The notes under the pieces were generated by a model that saw only the letters and a program-made list of their open reading frames with translations, was not told the DNA's origin and ran no database searches. A DNA stretch of 33,064 nucleotides from Colwellia sp. E2M01 (GTDB lineage Bacteria > Pseudomonadota > Gammaproteobacteria > Enterobacterales > Alteromonadaceae), in the NCBI RefSeq assembly GCF_018860585.1, contig NZ_JAHKPR010000051.1, positions 1-33,064 of the forward strand, given 5' to 3'. The position numbers were made by a program, and so were the translations under genes. Every line of letters starts with the position of its first letter. Position 1 is the first letter of the stretch. Below are positions 1 through 9,304 of this stretch, in pieces.

Positions 1-80
1 CATAGCTCTGAGTTGGGAAGAAATTTAATCAAATTGGTATAACGTACTTGGTGTAATTAACGTCTTAAAAAACACACATA

Positions 81-107
81 AAAAAACCAGCGAGAAACTG
101 GTTTTTT
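81..107 (-). terminator. Intrinsic terminator after hflC
   Basis: Perfect 10-bp inverted repeat (AAAAAACCAG / CTGGTTTTTT) around a 7-nt loop. The arms give a U-run in either direction. It lies 35 bp beyond the hflC stop codon and probably ends the long minus-strand superoperon. Positions 1-80 hold nothing else I can recognise. Confidence 0.85.
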
Positions 108-141
108 ATAATAGATTTCCTCTTATTAAGTAATCAATTAA

Positions 142-1026
142 TTACTTACTTGCACCGTCACTATTTAAGAAACGGAAGAAGTCACCATCAGGTTTAACAA
201 CCATGATGTCATTTTTACTGTTAAAGCTATTTTTATAAGCTTCAAGGCTACGGTAAAAACCATAAAACTCTGCATCTTTGTTGTAAGCGTCAGAATATAC
301 TTTTGCCGCTAATGCATCACCTTCACCACGTATTGTAAAAGAGTTCTTTTGTGCTTCAGCTAACATAACCGTTACTTTAGCATCAATAGTCGCGCGAATA
401 ATTTCGGCTTGCTCTTGACCTTGTGATCTATGCTCTTTAGCTACCGCAGTTCGTTCTGCACGCATACGATCGAATATAGACTGGCTTATTTCATCTGGTA
501 AGTTTATCGCTTTGATACGTACATCAACCACGTCAATACCTAAATCTTCACGACTGCTTTTTGCACTCTCTAAAGCTTTAGCCATTATATTATCGCGATC
601 ACCAGAAACAATTTCTTTAATGGTTCTATTACCAAACTCAGTACGCAAACCGTTATTGATTTTTTGCTTAAGTAATACTCGAGCATTATCAACCGATCCT
701 GCTGTACGTAAATAATAAGTAGAAAAATCCACAATGCGCCATTTAGCATAAGAATCAACGATTAAATCTTTTTTCTCAGACGTTACAAAACGATCTGCGG
801 CTTCATCTAATGTTTGAATACGGGCATCTAATTTTCGAACCGTTTCAATGAATGGAATCTTAAAGTGTAAACCTGGTTCAAATACCATCATTTGATCGGT
901 AGCACTATCACGTTTAATTTTTGAAAATTGAAATACGATACCACGCTGGCCTTCATATATAACAAAAACTGACGATACTGAGAGAATGACAATTAGTGCT
1001 ATTATCGCAATGAAAAAGTTCTTCAT
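142..1026 (-). CDS. hflC: HflC, SPFH-domain subunit of the HflKC membrane complex
   Basis: HflC forms, with HflK, a large inner-membrane assembly that binds the FtsH protease and modulates its degradation of membrane proteins. The 294-residue protein has one N-terminal membrane anchor (about residues 4-24) followed by the usual VFVIYEGQRGIVFQFSKI entry into the SPFH/band-7 domain. Next come the charged helical RAERTAVAKEHRSQGQEQAE segment (about 190-210) and a short C-terminal tail. Length is near that of other proteobacterial HflC proteins. The ATG overlaps the hflK stop by one base (TAATG), which implies translational coupling with hflK. The large domain is predicted to face the periplasm, as in E. 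coli. Confidence 0.96.
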   Translation of the reverse strand: MKNFFIAIIALIVILSVSSVFVIYEGQRGIVFQFSKIKRDSATDQMMVFEPGLHFKIPFIETVRKLDARIQTLDEAADRFVTSEKKDLIVDSYAKWRIVDFSTYYLRTAGSVDNARVLLKQKINNGLRTEFGNRTIKEIVSGDRDNIMAKALESAKSSREDLGIDVVDVRIKAINLPDEISQSIFDRMRAERTAVAKEHRSQGQEQAEIIRATIDAKVTVMLAEAQKNSFTIRGEGDALAAKVYSDAYNKDAEFYGFYRSLEAYKNSFNSKNDIMVVKPDGDFFRFLNSDGASK

Positions 1027-2189
1027 TAGTTACTTCTCCCGTTACTAAATCTATCAGAGCGACCTAATGACTGAGTAGGTGCTGAGTTCACGCTAGACGG
1101 TTCAACTGGTACATAGTTAGTTCTGTTTGTATTAGAGCTACTATTATTACTGTTATTTTGTTGTTGAATAATTTTATCTAAAGGTAAGTACATCATATTA
1201 TTACCACCATCAACATCAACCATCACTTTACTGGTATTACTATAAACTTCTTCCATTGTGGCAATGTAAAGTCGCTCACGTGTTACTTTAGGTGCCGCTT
1301 GATACTCCGGTAATATTTTCTCAAAACGAGCAACTTCACCTTGCGCATCTAAAACAACTTGGCTCTTATAACCAATAGCTTCTTGTTCCATACGTTTAGC
1401 ACGACCACGGGCACGAGGCTCAATACCACGGGCATAGGCTTCAGCTTCACGTAAAAAGCGTACTTCATCTTCTTGCGCTGAAATAGCATCATCAAATGCA
1501 TCTTTTACTTCATTCGGCGGACGAGCATCTTTAAAGTTAACATCAACAATAAGTAAACCTAAGTCGTAGGGCTTAATAATGGCATCTAACTCTTGCCAAA
1601 CTGATTGACGAATTTCTTCACGACCACTTGTTAATATTGCATCCATTTTAGAATGGCCAACAACATAACGAATGGCGCTATCAAGTGCTTGTTTTAAACT
1701 ATCATCGGCATTTGTCACACTGAAAATATAATTACGAGGATTAACAACGCGATATTGGATTTGCATCTCTACACGAACGACGTTTTCATCTTTAGTCAGC
1801 ATGAAACCTTCAGCAGGCATAGCACGAGTACTTTGCATATCAACAGGAATAATACGGTCTATAAAAGTCCACTTCCAGTTAATACCTGGATCAACCGTAC
1901 CAGCATATTCTCCAAATCTTAAAACAATGCCTTGCTCTGCTTCTTTGATGGTGTAAAAGCCACTAAAGCCATACACAAGAGAAGCAATCACTAGAACTAT
2001 TGAAATACCAATACTGGAAAAGCTTTTACCTGATCCTGAGCCGCCTTTAGAGGTTTTACCACCAAAAATCCCAGTCACTTTTTTACCAAGATCATTAAGA
2101 AGCTCATCTAAATCTGGTGGTCCTTGATTTTTGCCACCTTTGTTTTTCCAGGGGTCTTTATCATCATTCCCCGGTTCATTCCAAGCCAT
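1026..2189 (-). CDS. hflK: HflK, SPFH-domain subunit of the HflKC membrane complex
   Basis: Partner of HflC in the FtsH-regulating complex. The product is 387 residues: a Gly/Lys-rich cytoplasmic N-terminus starting MAWNEPGNDDKDPW, one membrane segment (about residues 62-83), an SPFH domain, a long helical region with the REAEAYARGIEPRARGRAKR stretch, and an Asn/Ser-rich tail. The ATG at 2189 is chosen because MAWNEPG is the conserved HflK start. The in-frame GTG 12 bp upstream is part of the GTGGAG ribosome-binding site and is not a plausible start. hflC follows with a one-base overlap, so the two subunits are probably made in step. Confidence 0.96.
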   Translation of the reverse strand: MAWNEPGNDDKDPWKNKGGKNQGPPDLDELLNDLGKKVTGIFGGKTSKGGSGSGKSFSSIGISIVLVIASLVYGFSGFYTIKEAEQGIVLRFGEYAGTVDPGINWKWTFIDRIIPVDMQSTRAMPAEGFMLTKDENVVRVEMQIQYRVVNPRNYIFSVTNADDSLKQALDSAIRYVVGHSKMDAILTSGREEIRQSVWQELDAIIKPYDLGLLIVDVNFKDARPPNEVKDAFDDAISAQEDEVRFLREAEAYARGIEPRARGRAKRMEQEAIGYKSQVVLDAQGEVARFEKILPEYQAAPKVTRERLYIATMEEVYSNTSKVMVDVDGGNNMMYLPLDKIIQQQNNSNNSSSNTNRTNYVPVEPSSVNSAPTQSLGRSDRFSNGRSN

Positions 2190-2201
2190 GTTGTTCTCCA
2201 C

Positions 2202-2242
2202 TAAAATTGGCGAAAGTAAAATTGGCGATAATTAAATTATCG
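2202..2242. repeat. Direct repeat and palindrome upstream of hflK
   Basis: Two copies of TAAAATTGGCGA (2202-2213 and 2217-2228) with a 15-bp period run into a palindrome, CGATAATT-A-AATTATCG, at 2226-2242. They sit just upstream of the hflK ribosome-binding site in the 131-bp hflX-hflK gap. They could be a local duplication, an operator, or mRNA structure controlling hflK. The function is unknown. Confidence 0.5.
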
Positions 2243-2320
2243 TCCTTAAATTAAAAATTAATTATTCGGTGTATTAATTAACACTACTCATTAAAAGTAC
2301 AGAGTAAACCATACACACTA

Positions 2321-3604
2321 CTATTCTATATAATCGACTAATTCACTATATTTAGTAGCGATTAATCGTTCCCATTCTCGCGAGGGCAAATTCACATTAA
2401 GATGGCAATTACCTTCATCATCATAACTTTCGTTGGTCACACAATTCAATTGATATAATTCACCACGCAACTTTCCAGCATCAGGCGGGATATTCAGTTG
2501 ATGATTAACTATTTGTATATCTAAACGCTCAGCTAATGCAGTAAATAAAAGGTCTGTACCAATATTTGCCTGTGCAGATAACCAAACACGAATTGGCATA
2601 CCTTCCGCATCTCTATCTATACGCGGTTCAATATCATCTAAGTTATCTATTTTATTACAGATAATTAATTGCGGTACATTATGCGCTTCTATTTCCCTAA
2701 GTACGTATTCTACTTGTTCAATATTTTCACTGCGTCTTTCGTCAGCTATATCAACCACATGTAGTAATAATTCAGCTTCACGGGTTTCCGTTAGTGTGGC
2801 TTTAAATGCTGCCACTAAATCATGAGGTAAATGGCGGATAAAACCAACTGTGTCAGCTAAAATAACACGACCGACTTCTGCTAAATCAATTTTTCTTAAG
2901 GTAGGATCTAAGGTCGCAAAGAGTTGGTCAGCAGCATAAACATCTGCTTGAGTTAAAGTATTAAATAGGGTTGATTTACCCGCATTAGTGTAACCAACTA
3001 ACGAAAGTGTTGGTAGTTCTGCTCGCGTTCTTGCTCTTCTTCCTTGCTGCCTTTGAACTTCAACTCTTTCTAATCGCTTGCGTATATTAACCATACGCTC
3101 CCGTAATAACCGTCTATCGGTTTCTAGCTGAGTTTCACCTGGCCCTCTTAAGCCAATACCGCCTTTTTGTCTTTCCAAATGCGTCCAACCACGAATTAAT
3201 CGACTACTCATGTGGCGTAATTGAGCTAACTCGACTTGTAATTTACCTTCATGAGTACGCGCTCGTTGTGCAAAGATATCGAGAATTAAGGTTGTGCGAT
3301 CAACCACCCTACACTCACAAAGCGCTTCAATATTTTTTTCTTGCGATGGCGTCAAGCTATGATTAAAAAGGACAATATTAGCACCAACTGCCTGTACTGC
3401 ATCGCGAATTTCTTCAGCTTTACCTGAGCCGACAAAAAAGCGTGGATGAGGAGTGCTACGTTTCCCCGTCACAACACTTAACGCATCAACGCCAGCAGAA
3501 GACACTAACATTTTAAACTCGTTAAGATCTTCTCTGGTGCTTTCATCGGGAAAGTCTAAATGGACAAGTACAGCTTGCTCGCCCGCTTGATAACGTTCAA
3601 ACAA
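2321..3604 (-). CDS. hflX: GTPase HflX, ribosome-associated splitting factor
   Basis: HflX is a TRAFAC-class GTPase that binds the 50S subunit and splits stalled ribosomes under stress. The 427-residue product aligns end to end with E. coli HflX. The N-terminal HflX domain contains the linker GLRGPGETQLETDRR (about 151-165). The G domain has G1 GYTNAGKST (204-212), G3 DTVGF (251-255), G4 NKID (317-320) and G5 SAQ (343-345). The start codon is TTG: MFERYQAGEQAVLVH matches the E. coli start exactly, no ATG exists at that point, and TAGGAT lies about 10 nt upstream. It lies 51 bp downstream of hfq in the superoperon. The rare start may keep expression low. Confidence 0.97.
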   Translation of the reverse strand: MFERYQAGEQAVLVHLDFPDESTREDLNEFKMLVSSAGVDALSVVTGKRSTPHPRFFVGSGKAEEIRDAVQAVGANIVLFNHSLTPSQEKNIEALCECRVVDRTTLILDIFAQRARTHEGKLQVELAQLRHMSSRLIRGWTHLERQKGGIGLRGPGETQLETDRRLLRERMVNIRKRLERVEVQRQQGRRARTRAELPTLSLVGYTNAGKSTLFNTLTQADVYAADQLFATLDPTLRKIDLAEVGRVILADTVGFIRHLPHDLVAAFKATLTETREAELLLHVVDIADERRSENIEQVEYVLREIEAHNVPQLIICNKIDNLDDIEPRIDRDAEGMPIRVWLSAQANIGTDLLFTALAERLDIQIVNHQLNIPPDAGKLRGELYQLNCVTNESYDDEGNCHLNVNLPSREWERLIATKYSELVDYIE

Positions 3605-3655
3605 TAGCGTTAAATCCTACTACCGTTAATAGTACTCAAACAAAGATATACCGTT

Positions 3656-3907
3656 TTATTCATCTGAAGATAAATCATCCGCACTAGGCACTGGCGTAGT
3701 GTTCACCGCTCGCGAAGGTACAACAGTAGAAATTGCGTGCTTATATACCATTTGACTAACGGTATTTTTTAGAAGGATTACAAATTGGTCAAATGACTCA
3801 ACTTGCCCTTGTAATTTAATACCATTAACTAAATAAATTGCAACGGGAATACGATCACGACGTAATGCATTTAAAAATGGGTCTTGTAGAGACTGGCCTT
3901 TTGCCAT
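3656..3907 (-). CDS. hfq: RNA chaperone Hfq
   Basis: Hfq is a hexameric Sm-like protein that pairs small RNAs with mRNAs. The 83-residue product begins [17 protein letters not shown], carries the Sm1 region ([21 protein letters not shown]) and the Sm2 motif [13 protein letters not shown] (about residues 54-66), and ends in a short acidic tail (DDLSSDE). The proximal-face Q8 and the Y55-K56-H57 motif are present. AAGGA stands about 7 nt before the ATG. The gene sits between miaA and hflX as in E. coli. The 167 bp between miaA and hfq may carry its own promoter. Confidence 0.98.
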   Translation of the reverse strand: MAKGQSLQDPFLNALRRDRIPVAIYLVNGIKLQGQVESFDQFVILLKNTVSQMVYKHAISTVVPSRAVNTTPVPSADDLSSDE

Positions 3908-4030
3908 TATCTTGTCCTTTTTATTATTATAAAAATTACTGGTAAATAAATTAACTACAGTAACAATTGTCTGAAGAAATAACTATAAAAACAAAACCCA
4001 CAAAGCGTTGTAAGAATAGCTAATGAATTA

Positions 4031-4036
4031 ATTATA
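4031..4036 (-). promoter_or_regulatory. Candidate -10 box of an hfq promoter
   Basis: On the minus strand a perfect TATAAT lies in the miaA-hfq gap, about 125 nt before the hfq ATG. No convincing TTGACA-like -35 element lies 16-18 bp upstream, so this is weak evidence. The rest of the gap (3908-4074) shows no gene. Confidence 0.25.
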
Positions 4037-4074
4037 CATCAATTTTAAACTAATGCTTTAAAATTGCTTATCCT

Positions 4075-5025
4075 TTATGTCTTGGACGCTAGCAATGATA
4101 ATACTTGTTTTAAGTTAGTGCTATCATCGGTAGTTAGCCAGTGTAAATCTGGCCAACTTCTTAACCAAGTAAGTTGTCTTTTAGCTAATTGTCTAGTTGC
4201 GCATACACCACGAAAAATCATTTCATCGTGGTCAAAATCACCATCTAAATATTGCCACATTTGTCGATAACCGACACAGCGAATTGAAGGTAAATTTTGA
4301 TTTAAATCACCACGATTTTTTAACTTAATCACTTCTTGTTCAAAGCCTTGTTCTATCATTTGTTGGTAACGCAAAGCTATACGATCGTGAAGTGTACTGC
4401 GCTCTTTCGGTGCTATTGCTAATTGTAAAACATTGCCGCCGAGCTTATCACCTTTAATTTGTGTTAATTGTGTCAAAGTGTTGCTAGTTAACCTAAATAC
4501 TTCTAATGCTCGTGTTATGCGTTGCGGATCATTAGGATGAATACGCTCTGCCGATACTGGGTCTATTGCCGCTAATTTCTCGTGCATAGCTTGCCAACCT
4601 AGCTCTAGCGCTTCACTTTCAATCGCTTTACGTATTTCAACATCAGCAGTTGGTAATGGCGATATACCTTCTATTAAGCTTTTAAAGTACATCATAGTGC
4701 CACCAACTAATAACGGAATTCTATTTTTACTTCTAATCTCGGCGATTTCAGCTAACGCATCACGACAAAAATCTGCGGCAGAGTAGCTTTCTAGTGGGTC
4801 ACGTAGGTCAATAAGTTTATGTGGATATTGTGCTAATTCATCTTTTGTTGGTTTAGCAGTGCCAATATCCATATCTCGATAAATAAGAGCTGAATCTACG
4901 CTAACAATATCACACGGTAAAGAATCTTGTAACGCCATAGCTAATGCGGTTTTTCCCGACGCTGTCGGTCCCATCAAACAAATGACTGGCGGTTGCTCTT
5001 GCTCTGTTATGTTTTGAAGTGACAC
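4075..5025 (-). CDS. miaA: tRNA dimethylallyltransferase MiaA
   Basis: MiaA transfers a dimethylallyl group to N6 of A37 in tRNAs reading UNN codons. The 316-residue protein has the P-loop GPTASGKT (residues 19-26), the [16 protein letters not shown] substrate motif (about 43-58), the [10 protein letters not shown] motif, and the Arg-rich tRNA-binding segment near the C-terminus ([20 protein letters not shown]). The start is GTG: there is no ATG before the P-loop, and an in-frame stop lies three codons upstream. The gene is 62 bp downstream of mutL on the same strand, and hfq follows. Confidence 0.96.
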   Translation of the reverse strand: MSLQNITEQEQPPVICLMGPTASGKTALAMALQDSLPCDIVSVDSALIYRDMDIGTAKPTKDELAQYPHKLIDLRDPLESYSAADFCRDALAEIAEIRSKNRIPLLVGGTMMYFKSLIEGISPLPTADVEIRKAIESEALELGWQAMHEKLAAIDPVSAERIHPNDPQRITRALEVFRLTSNTLTQLTQIKGDKLGGNVLQLAIAPKERSTLHDRIALRYQQMIEQGFEQEVIKLKNRGDLNQNLPSIRCVGYRQMWQYLDGDFDHDEMIFRGVCATRQLAKRQLTWLRSWPDLHWLTTDDSTNLKQVLSLLASKT

Positions 5026-5087
5026 TAAGGCTTAACTCTTTATTTCGATTAATGCTTTAAATTAACACTTAAAATTATTAAAGCTAA

Positions 5088-7070
5088 TTAAAGTAACTGC
5101 TTAATATGTGATGTAAGGTCTAGCGGGACAGAATTCAAGAGTAATTGTTGAGTTATTTGCTCGTTAAATATATTTTTAGCCTGTTTTAATAAAATATCAG
5201 CCTGTAACTCGTCATATTCAGGTAAAACCATTGCTAAACCAATACTTTGATAACAATCTATTTCCACTAATTGGTCGTCATTATTGTTATATTTATCACT
5301 AACAATACTTATAAAGTTATCTAAAATAACTGTCAGTGCATTACTAACATCTTGCTCACGTAATAATGCAGGAAACTGTCTAACTTGTATTTTATTTTTA
5401 CTTTGCTCTACAAAAATTATACCCGCTTTTTCCATAAGCGGTTGTGCCGTTAAAGCAATAGCTAACTGCTCATCAGATAAATGTATTATAACAGGCAATA
5501 ATAAGGGTTGGCTCACTAAACCTTCAACAGCAGTTTCTTCATTTTTTGACTGCCAACTTTGTGCAACAAGGTTACTGTAAATCTCTTTAGCTAAATTAAA
5601 TAATGATAAAACTCTACAGCCACCTTGAGCTTTATAAAGCGCATACCCAGGCTTTTCTATACTAAGTAATAGGCTCGGTTTAGCATTGCTAGGGACAGTA
5701 TATAATTCTTGAGCACTCTGCTGACTTTTCGGGTGCGTCATATTCGCTGAACTGGTATCTACTTTTGACTCCTCGCTATAAGGTGTCATTAATGCTTGAT
5801 AGTTAGTTGTCGCAGCCTTTGAAACTGTTTTACGGTTATAAGGTTGAGATTCATTACTATAACCAGGCATCGCTGGACTATTGCTCACCTCTCGAACATG
5901 CTGTAGCGGCTTTATATAATCTGCTCGAGGGTAATCTGCTCGAGGGTAATTCGTAGATAAATCACCTTCTCTTGCAGTATTGCTATTGGTTTGTAATTGT
6001 TCTGTTGTATATGACTGCTCTTGAACTAAAGCCATGTCATTGCTTTGGCTATCAAATAAGCCCTCGCCTGCCATCGCCGAACTTAATGCTTTATGACAAA
6101 CAGAATAAATAAAATCATGCACATAGCGACTTTGGTGAAATCTAACTTCATGCTTAGACGGATGAACATTGACATCAACCTCTCGATGATCAAGCTCTAA
6201 AAAAAGCACAAAAGCCGGAAAAGTATCTGCGGGTAACAAGTCTGCGTAGGCTTGACGAATAGCATGATTAATTAACTTATCACGCATCATTCTGCCATTT
6301 ACATAACTATAGCTCAGGTCATTTTGACTACGTGCAAAACTAGGTTTTGCCAACCAACCCGACAATTTCATGCTGTCATGCGGACAATCTACTTCTAATG
6401 CATGTTCAATAAATTTGGGTCCACAAACTGCGGCAACTCGTTTAGTACATTGGGCCTGTGTGTTGGCACTGCGGTATTGACGAACGATATTACCATTATG
6501 CGTTAAGGTAAAACTTACTTCGAAGTGCGCCAAAGCAATACGACGAATAACCTCATCAATATGATTAAATTCAGTTTTTTCAGTACGTAAAAATTTACGT
6601 CTTGCAGGAGTATTAAAAAACAAGTCGAGTACTTCAATACTAGTACCGTCAGGATGTGCTGCAGGTTTAATATCAACCGTCATATCACGACCTTCAGCAA
6701 CGGCTTGCCACGCTGTTGGTTGTGATTTTGGTTTAGAGGTTAGTGTTAAACGGGCAACCGAGCTAATACTTGCTAAGGCTTCACCACGAAAACCTAAACT
6801 ATTGATGGCTTCAAGATCATTTAAGTCTTTTATTTTACTGGTTGCATGACGGCTCAATGCTAAGGCTAATTCTTCTTTAACAATACCATGGCCATTATCG
6901 GTAATTTTAATCTTTTTAATGCCGCCTTTATCAACATCAATATTTATAAAAGTAGCACCTGCATCTAAACTATTTTCGATAAGCTCTTTAATTACAGAAG
7001 CAGGACGTTCAACCACTTCACCTGCAGCAATTTGGTTTGCTAGGCGTGCAGGTAATATAGCAATAGTCAT
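5088..7070 (-). CDS. mutL: DNA mismatch repair protein MutL
   Basis: MutL is the GHKL ATPase that links MutS mismatch recognition to strand incision. The 660-residue protein has all N-terminal ATPase motifs: [13 protein letters not shown] with catalytic E29 and N33, DNGHGI (about 58-63), and GFRGEAL (about 93-99). [15 protein letters not shown] lies in the transducer domain. A long, poorly conserved linker (about 340-470) includes a small duplication (ADYPR twice). The C-terminal dimerisation domain shows no DQHAxxE-type endonuclease motif, as expected for a MutH-dependent, Dam-directed system. It starts 6 bp past the amiB stop, so co-transcription is very likely. Confidence 0.97.
   Translation of the reverse strand: MTIAILPARLANQIAAGEVVERPASVIKELIENSLDAGATFINIDVDKGGIKKIKITDNGHGIVKEELALALSRHATSKIKDLNDLEAINSLGFRGEALASISSVARLTLTSKPKSQPTAWQAVAEGRDMTVDIKPAAHPDGTSIEVLDLFFNTPARRKFLRTEKTEFNHIDEVIRRIALAHFEVSFTLTHNGNIVRQYRSANTQAQCTKRVAAVCGPKFIEHALEVDCPHDSMKLSGWLAKPSFARSQNDLSYSYVNGRMMRDKLINHAIRQAYADLLPADTFPAFVLFLELDHREVDVNVHPSKHEVRFHQSRYVHDFIYSVCHKALSSAMAGEGLFDSQSNDMALVQEQSYTTEQLQTNSNTAREGDLSTNYPRADYPRADYIKPLQHVREVSNSPAMPGYSNESQPYNRKTVSKAATTNYQALMTPYSEESKVDTSSANMTHPKSQQSAQELYTVPSNAKPSLLLSIEKPGYALYKAQGGCRVLSLFNLAKEIYSNLVAQSWQSKNEETAVEGLVSQPLLLPVIIHLSDEQLAIALTAQPLMEKAGIIFVEQSKNKIQVRQFPALLREQDVSNALTVILDNFISIVSDKYNNNDDQLVEIDCYQSIGLAMVLPEYDELQADILLKQAKNIFNEQITQQLLLNSVPLDLTSHIKQLL
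5921..5950. repeat. 15-bp tandem duplication inside the mutL linker
   Basis: Two adjacent identical 15-bp units (CTGCTCGAGGGTAAT) encode a repeated five-residue unit, [10 protein letters not shown], in the disordered linker of MutL. The frame is kept. A change in copy number would add or remove five residues without a frameshift. Confidence 0.85.
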
Positions 7071-7076
7071 AACAGA

Positions 7077-8411
7077 TTATCCGGTACGGGGAATTTTTAA
7101 GGTTTGACCTATTCGTATCGAATTGGTTTTTAAGTTGTTAATAGATTTAAGTTTACTCATTGAAATATTATAACGTTCAGCAAGTACAGATAAAGATTCA
7201 CCACTACGCACCTTATGCTTTTTGTAACCAATTGAAGCAAAATAAGAGCCTGTTAAAGGATGGGCTAAAAAGTGACTCTTAATTCCTTGATGAATAGCAT
7301 CAGCTAAACGTTGTTGATGTTTAGACCAAGTTAAATTTTTCTCTTCTGCATGATTAGATATAAAGCCCGTTTCAACCAAAATAGAAGGAATATCTGACGA
7401 TTTAAGCACAGCAAAATTACCATTTTGAGGGGTGCTTTTATGCATTTTAGTGATTTTTCGTAATTCTTTAATCACATTATTTGCTACACCAAAGCTCACA
7501 CCTAATGAATGCTCTTTACTCATATCCGCTAGGGTTAGTGCTAAATTACTATCTGCAGTAGTTTTGATAACGCCGCCGCCGCCGCCAAGTAATTCTGATT
7601 TTTTCTCACGGTTCACTAACCAACGTGATAATTCAGACTCTGCACGACTTTGTGTAACCACCCAAACAGAAGCGCCACTTGGGCCAGGAGTATGAAAAGC
7701 ATCGGCATGAATGGATACTAAAAAGTGTACGTTTTTATCTCTGGCTAAACTGGTACGGCGATTCAAATCAACATAATAATCGCCGCTGCGAATTAAAACG
7801 GCTTTCATGCCTTTTTCTTCGTTGATTACTTTCTGTAATTTTTTAGCAATCGCTAATGTTACCTTTTTTTCGTAGGTACCTTTGCTACCAATAGAGCCTG
7901 GGTCTTCCCCACCATGACCGGCATCAATACCAATGATAATATCGCCAATATTTTCTTTAGGGGTAGCTACGACTTTCGGGCTTCTATTTTTATCGTAAAG
8001 GTCGATAACCAAGCGATTTCCGTATTGTCCTGCAGGTGCTAAAGGAAACACGGTTAATTGATAAGATTGCGATAATTCGAGTACTAATCTTGTTTTTTCT
8101 TTACTAGAACTTGAGCGGAAAAGTTTCACACGAGGGTCATTAGCGGCAAGATTATTTAAAGGTACTGAGTTTTTTGTATCAGTAAAGTCAATGACTAAAC
8201 GATCGGGATTACTTAAAGTAAAATATTTATAATCAGGTTTATTTTTAACATCAAAAACGATACGTGTATTTTCTGGGGCTGGCCATACTCGAATACCATC
8301 AATACTATTAGCGGCAAGACTATCTACCGAAAATAAACTCGCAAAAGCAAGCATACAAAGCAATGCTACCGCTTGTATTCTTGCTCTAACTAGATAAACA
8401 ATGTGATCCAT
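7077..8411 (-). CDS. amiB: N-acetylmuramoyl-L-alanine amidase AmiB with LysM domain
   Basis: Periplasmic zinc amidase that cleaves the peptide stem from muramic acid during daughter-cell separation, normally activated by an EnvC-type LytM factor. The 444-residue product has a signal peptide (about 1-34), an AMIN domain (about 35-140), an Amidase_3 catalytic domain (about 158-380) and a C-terminal LysM domain (about 398-441). Zinc and catalytic residues are in place: H166 (DAGHGG), E181, H235 (SIHAD) and E347 (VETGF). A run of five glycines (about 276-280) is encoded by consecutive GCC triplets on the plus strand and lies in the region where AmiA/B proteins carry a regulatory helix. mutL follows 6 bp downstream. 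Confidence 0.95.
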   Translation of the reverse strand: MDHIVYLVRARIQAVALLCMLAFASLFSVDSLAANSIDGIRVWPAPENTRIVFDVKNKPDYKYFTLSNPDRLVIDFTDTKNSVPLNNLAANDPRVKLFRSSSSKEKTRLVLELSQSYQLTVFPLAPAGQYGNRLVIDLYDKNRSPKVVATPKENIGDIIIGIDAGHGGEDPGSIGSKGTYEKKVTLAIAKKLQKVINEEKGMKAVLIRSGDYYVDLNRRTSLARDKNVHFLVSIHADAFHTPGPSGASVWVVTQSRAESELSRWLVNREKKSELLGGGGGVIKTTADSNLALTLADMSKEHSLGVSFGVANNVIKELRKITKMHKSTPQNGNFAVLKSSDIPSILVETGFISNHAEEKNLTWSKHQQRLADAIHQGIKSHFLAHPLTGSYFASIGYKKHKVRSGESLSVLAERYNISMSKLKSINNLKTNSIRIGQTLKIPRTG

Positions 8412-8467
8412 TTAACCCACCCCAAACTTAAAACAAACTGTTAGCAACCTAGCTATCAGTAAAAACC

Positions 8468-8956
8468 TTATAACTCTATTATATGTGCAAGCTCTGTAAT
8501 GATTTGCTCACCACGTACAGATTCAGCCTGCAGTTTGATGACTCTTTGTTCATCTTGATAAGCCATAGTAATAGTTAAATCTGCTTTAGCCAATAGACCA
8601 GAGCCTTTTTCTGGCCATTCAATAAAACAGCAGCAATCATCGTTAAAATAATCCCTGATACCCATATATTCTAACTCTTCAGGATCAGCCAGACGATATA
8701 AGTCAAAGTGAAATACACGCCAGTTAGCTAAATCATACGGCTCGACTATGGTATATGTGGGACTTTTTACATTACCTTGATGTCCCATACCACGTACAAA
8801 GCCACGAGTAAGCGTAGTTTTACCAGCGCCTAAATCACCGTTAAGATAAACAACCAAGGCTTGCTGGGTTAACTCTTTCTTTAATGCTGTTGCTAATCCT
8901 GTGCCAATGGCGATGGTCGCCTCTTCATCAGCTAAAAAGTATTCTAATTGCTTCAT
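8468..8956 (-). CDS. tsaE: tRNA t6A37 biosynthesis ATPase TsaE
   Basis: TsaE is the P-loop ATPase that drives the TsaD-TsaB complex in threonylcarbamoyladenosine (t6A37) synthesis. The 162-residue protein has the Walker A GDLGAGKTT (residues 40-48), the SPTYTIVEPY motif, HFDLYRLADPEELEYMG (the family's DxYR region) and the IEWPEKG signature. Length is normal. It is the first gene of the minus-strand superoperon. No clear Shine-Dalgarno sequence precedes the ATG. In E. coli nnr (yjeF) precedes and overlaps this region, but here the adjacent upstream gene is the divergent queG. Confidence 0.95.
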   Translation of the reverse strand: MKQLEYFLADEEATIAIGTGLATALKKELTQQALVVYLNGDLGAGKTTLTRGFVRGMGHQGNVKSPTYTIVEPYDLANWRVFHFDLYRLADPEELEYMGIRDYFNDDCCCFIEWPEKGSGLLAKADLTITMAYQDEQRVIKLQAESVRGEQIITELAHIIEL

Positions 8957-9304
8957 TTTTCATTTCTATGTTTATATGGCTACTACAAGAGGAGAATCTA
9001 ATATTTCACCTCTGTACAATTATTGTCATGATAAATTATTAACAGCTATTCTGCACTGACATTCTATATTGCTAATTTATATAGTGGCAATAAACACCAT
9101 AATAGCAGCAGATGGGCAATGAATATAGGCTCTCTATGCTCTACACCTGCAATAAAGTTAACTACACCATAACCCAATTCTCAAACCGGTAAAATTTAGC
9201 GCTAATATCATTTATAACTTTTATGATAACCTTGCCAAATGCGGCGCTTATTTAACTCGCCTCACCTATATATTAATACTACAGCTGAGCTTCAAATAAC
9301 TCGT
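8957..9304. other. Divergent promoter region tsaE / queG
   Basis: About 350 bp separate the tsaE and queG starts. No gene is visible, and there is no remnant of nnr. A TATGAT box at 9222-9227 could serve queG, although no good -35 stands upstream of it. Promoters for both directions must lie here, but I cannot place them firmly. Confidence 0.4.

Noticed and set aside
2190-2201. GTG start for hflK, 12 bp upstream
   Set aside because: The GTG is part of the GTGGAG ribosome-binding site. The conserved MAWNEPG start lies at the ATG at 2189.
5088-5600. Endonuclease motif in the MutL C-terminal domain
   Set aside because: No DQHAxxE-type metal-binding motif is present, so this is the MutH-dependent type of MutL.
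9239-9304. Upstream ATG for queG adding 22 residues
   Set aside because: No ribosome-binding site, a TATGAT box lies only 12 bp upstream, and the extra residues do not resemble QueG.
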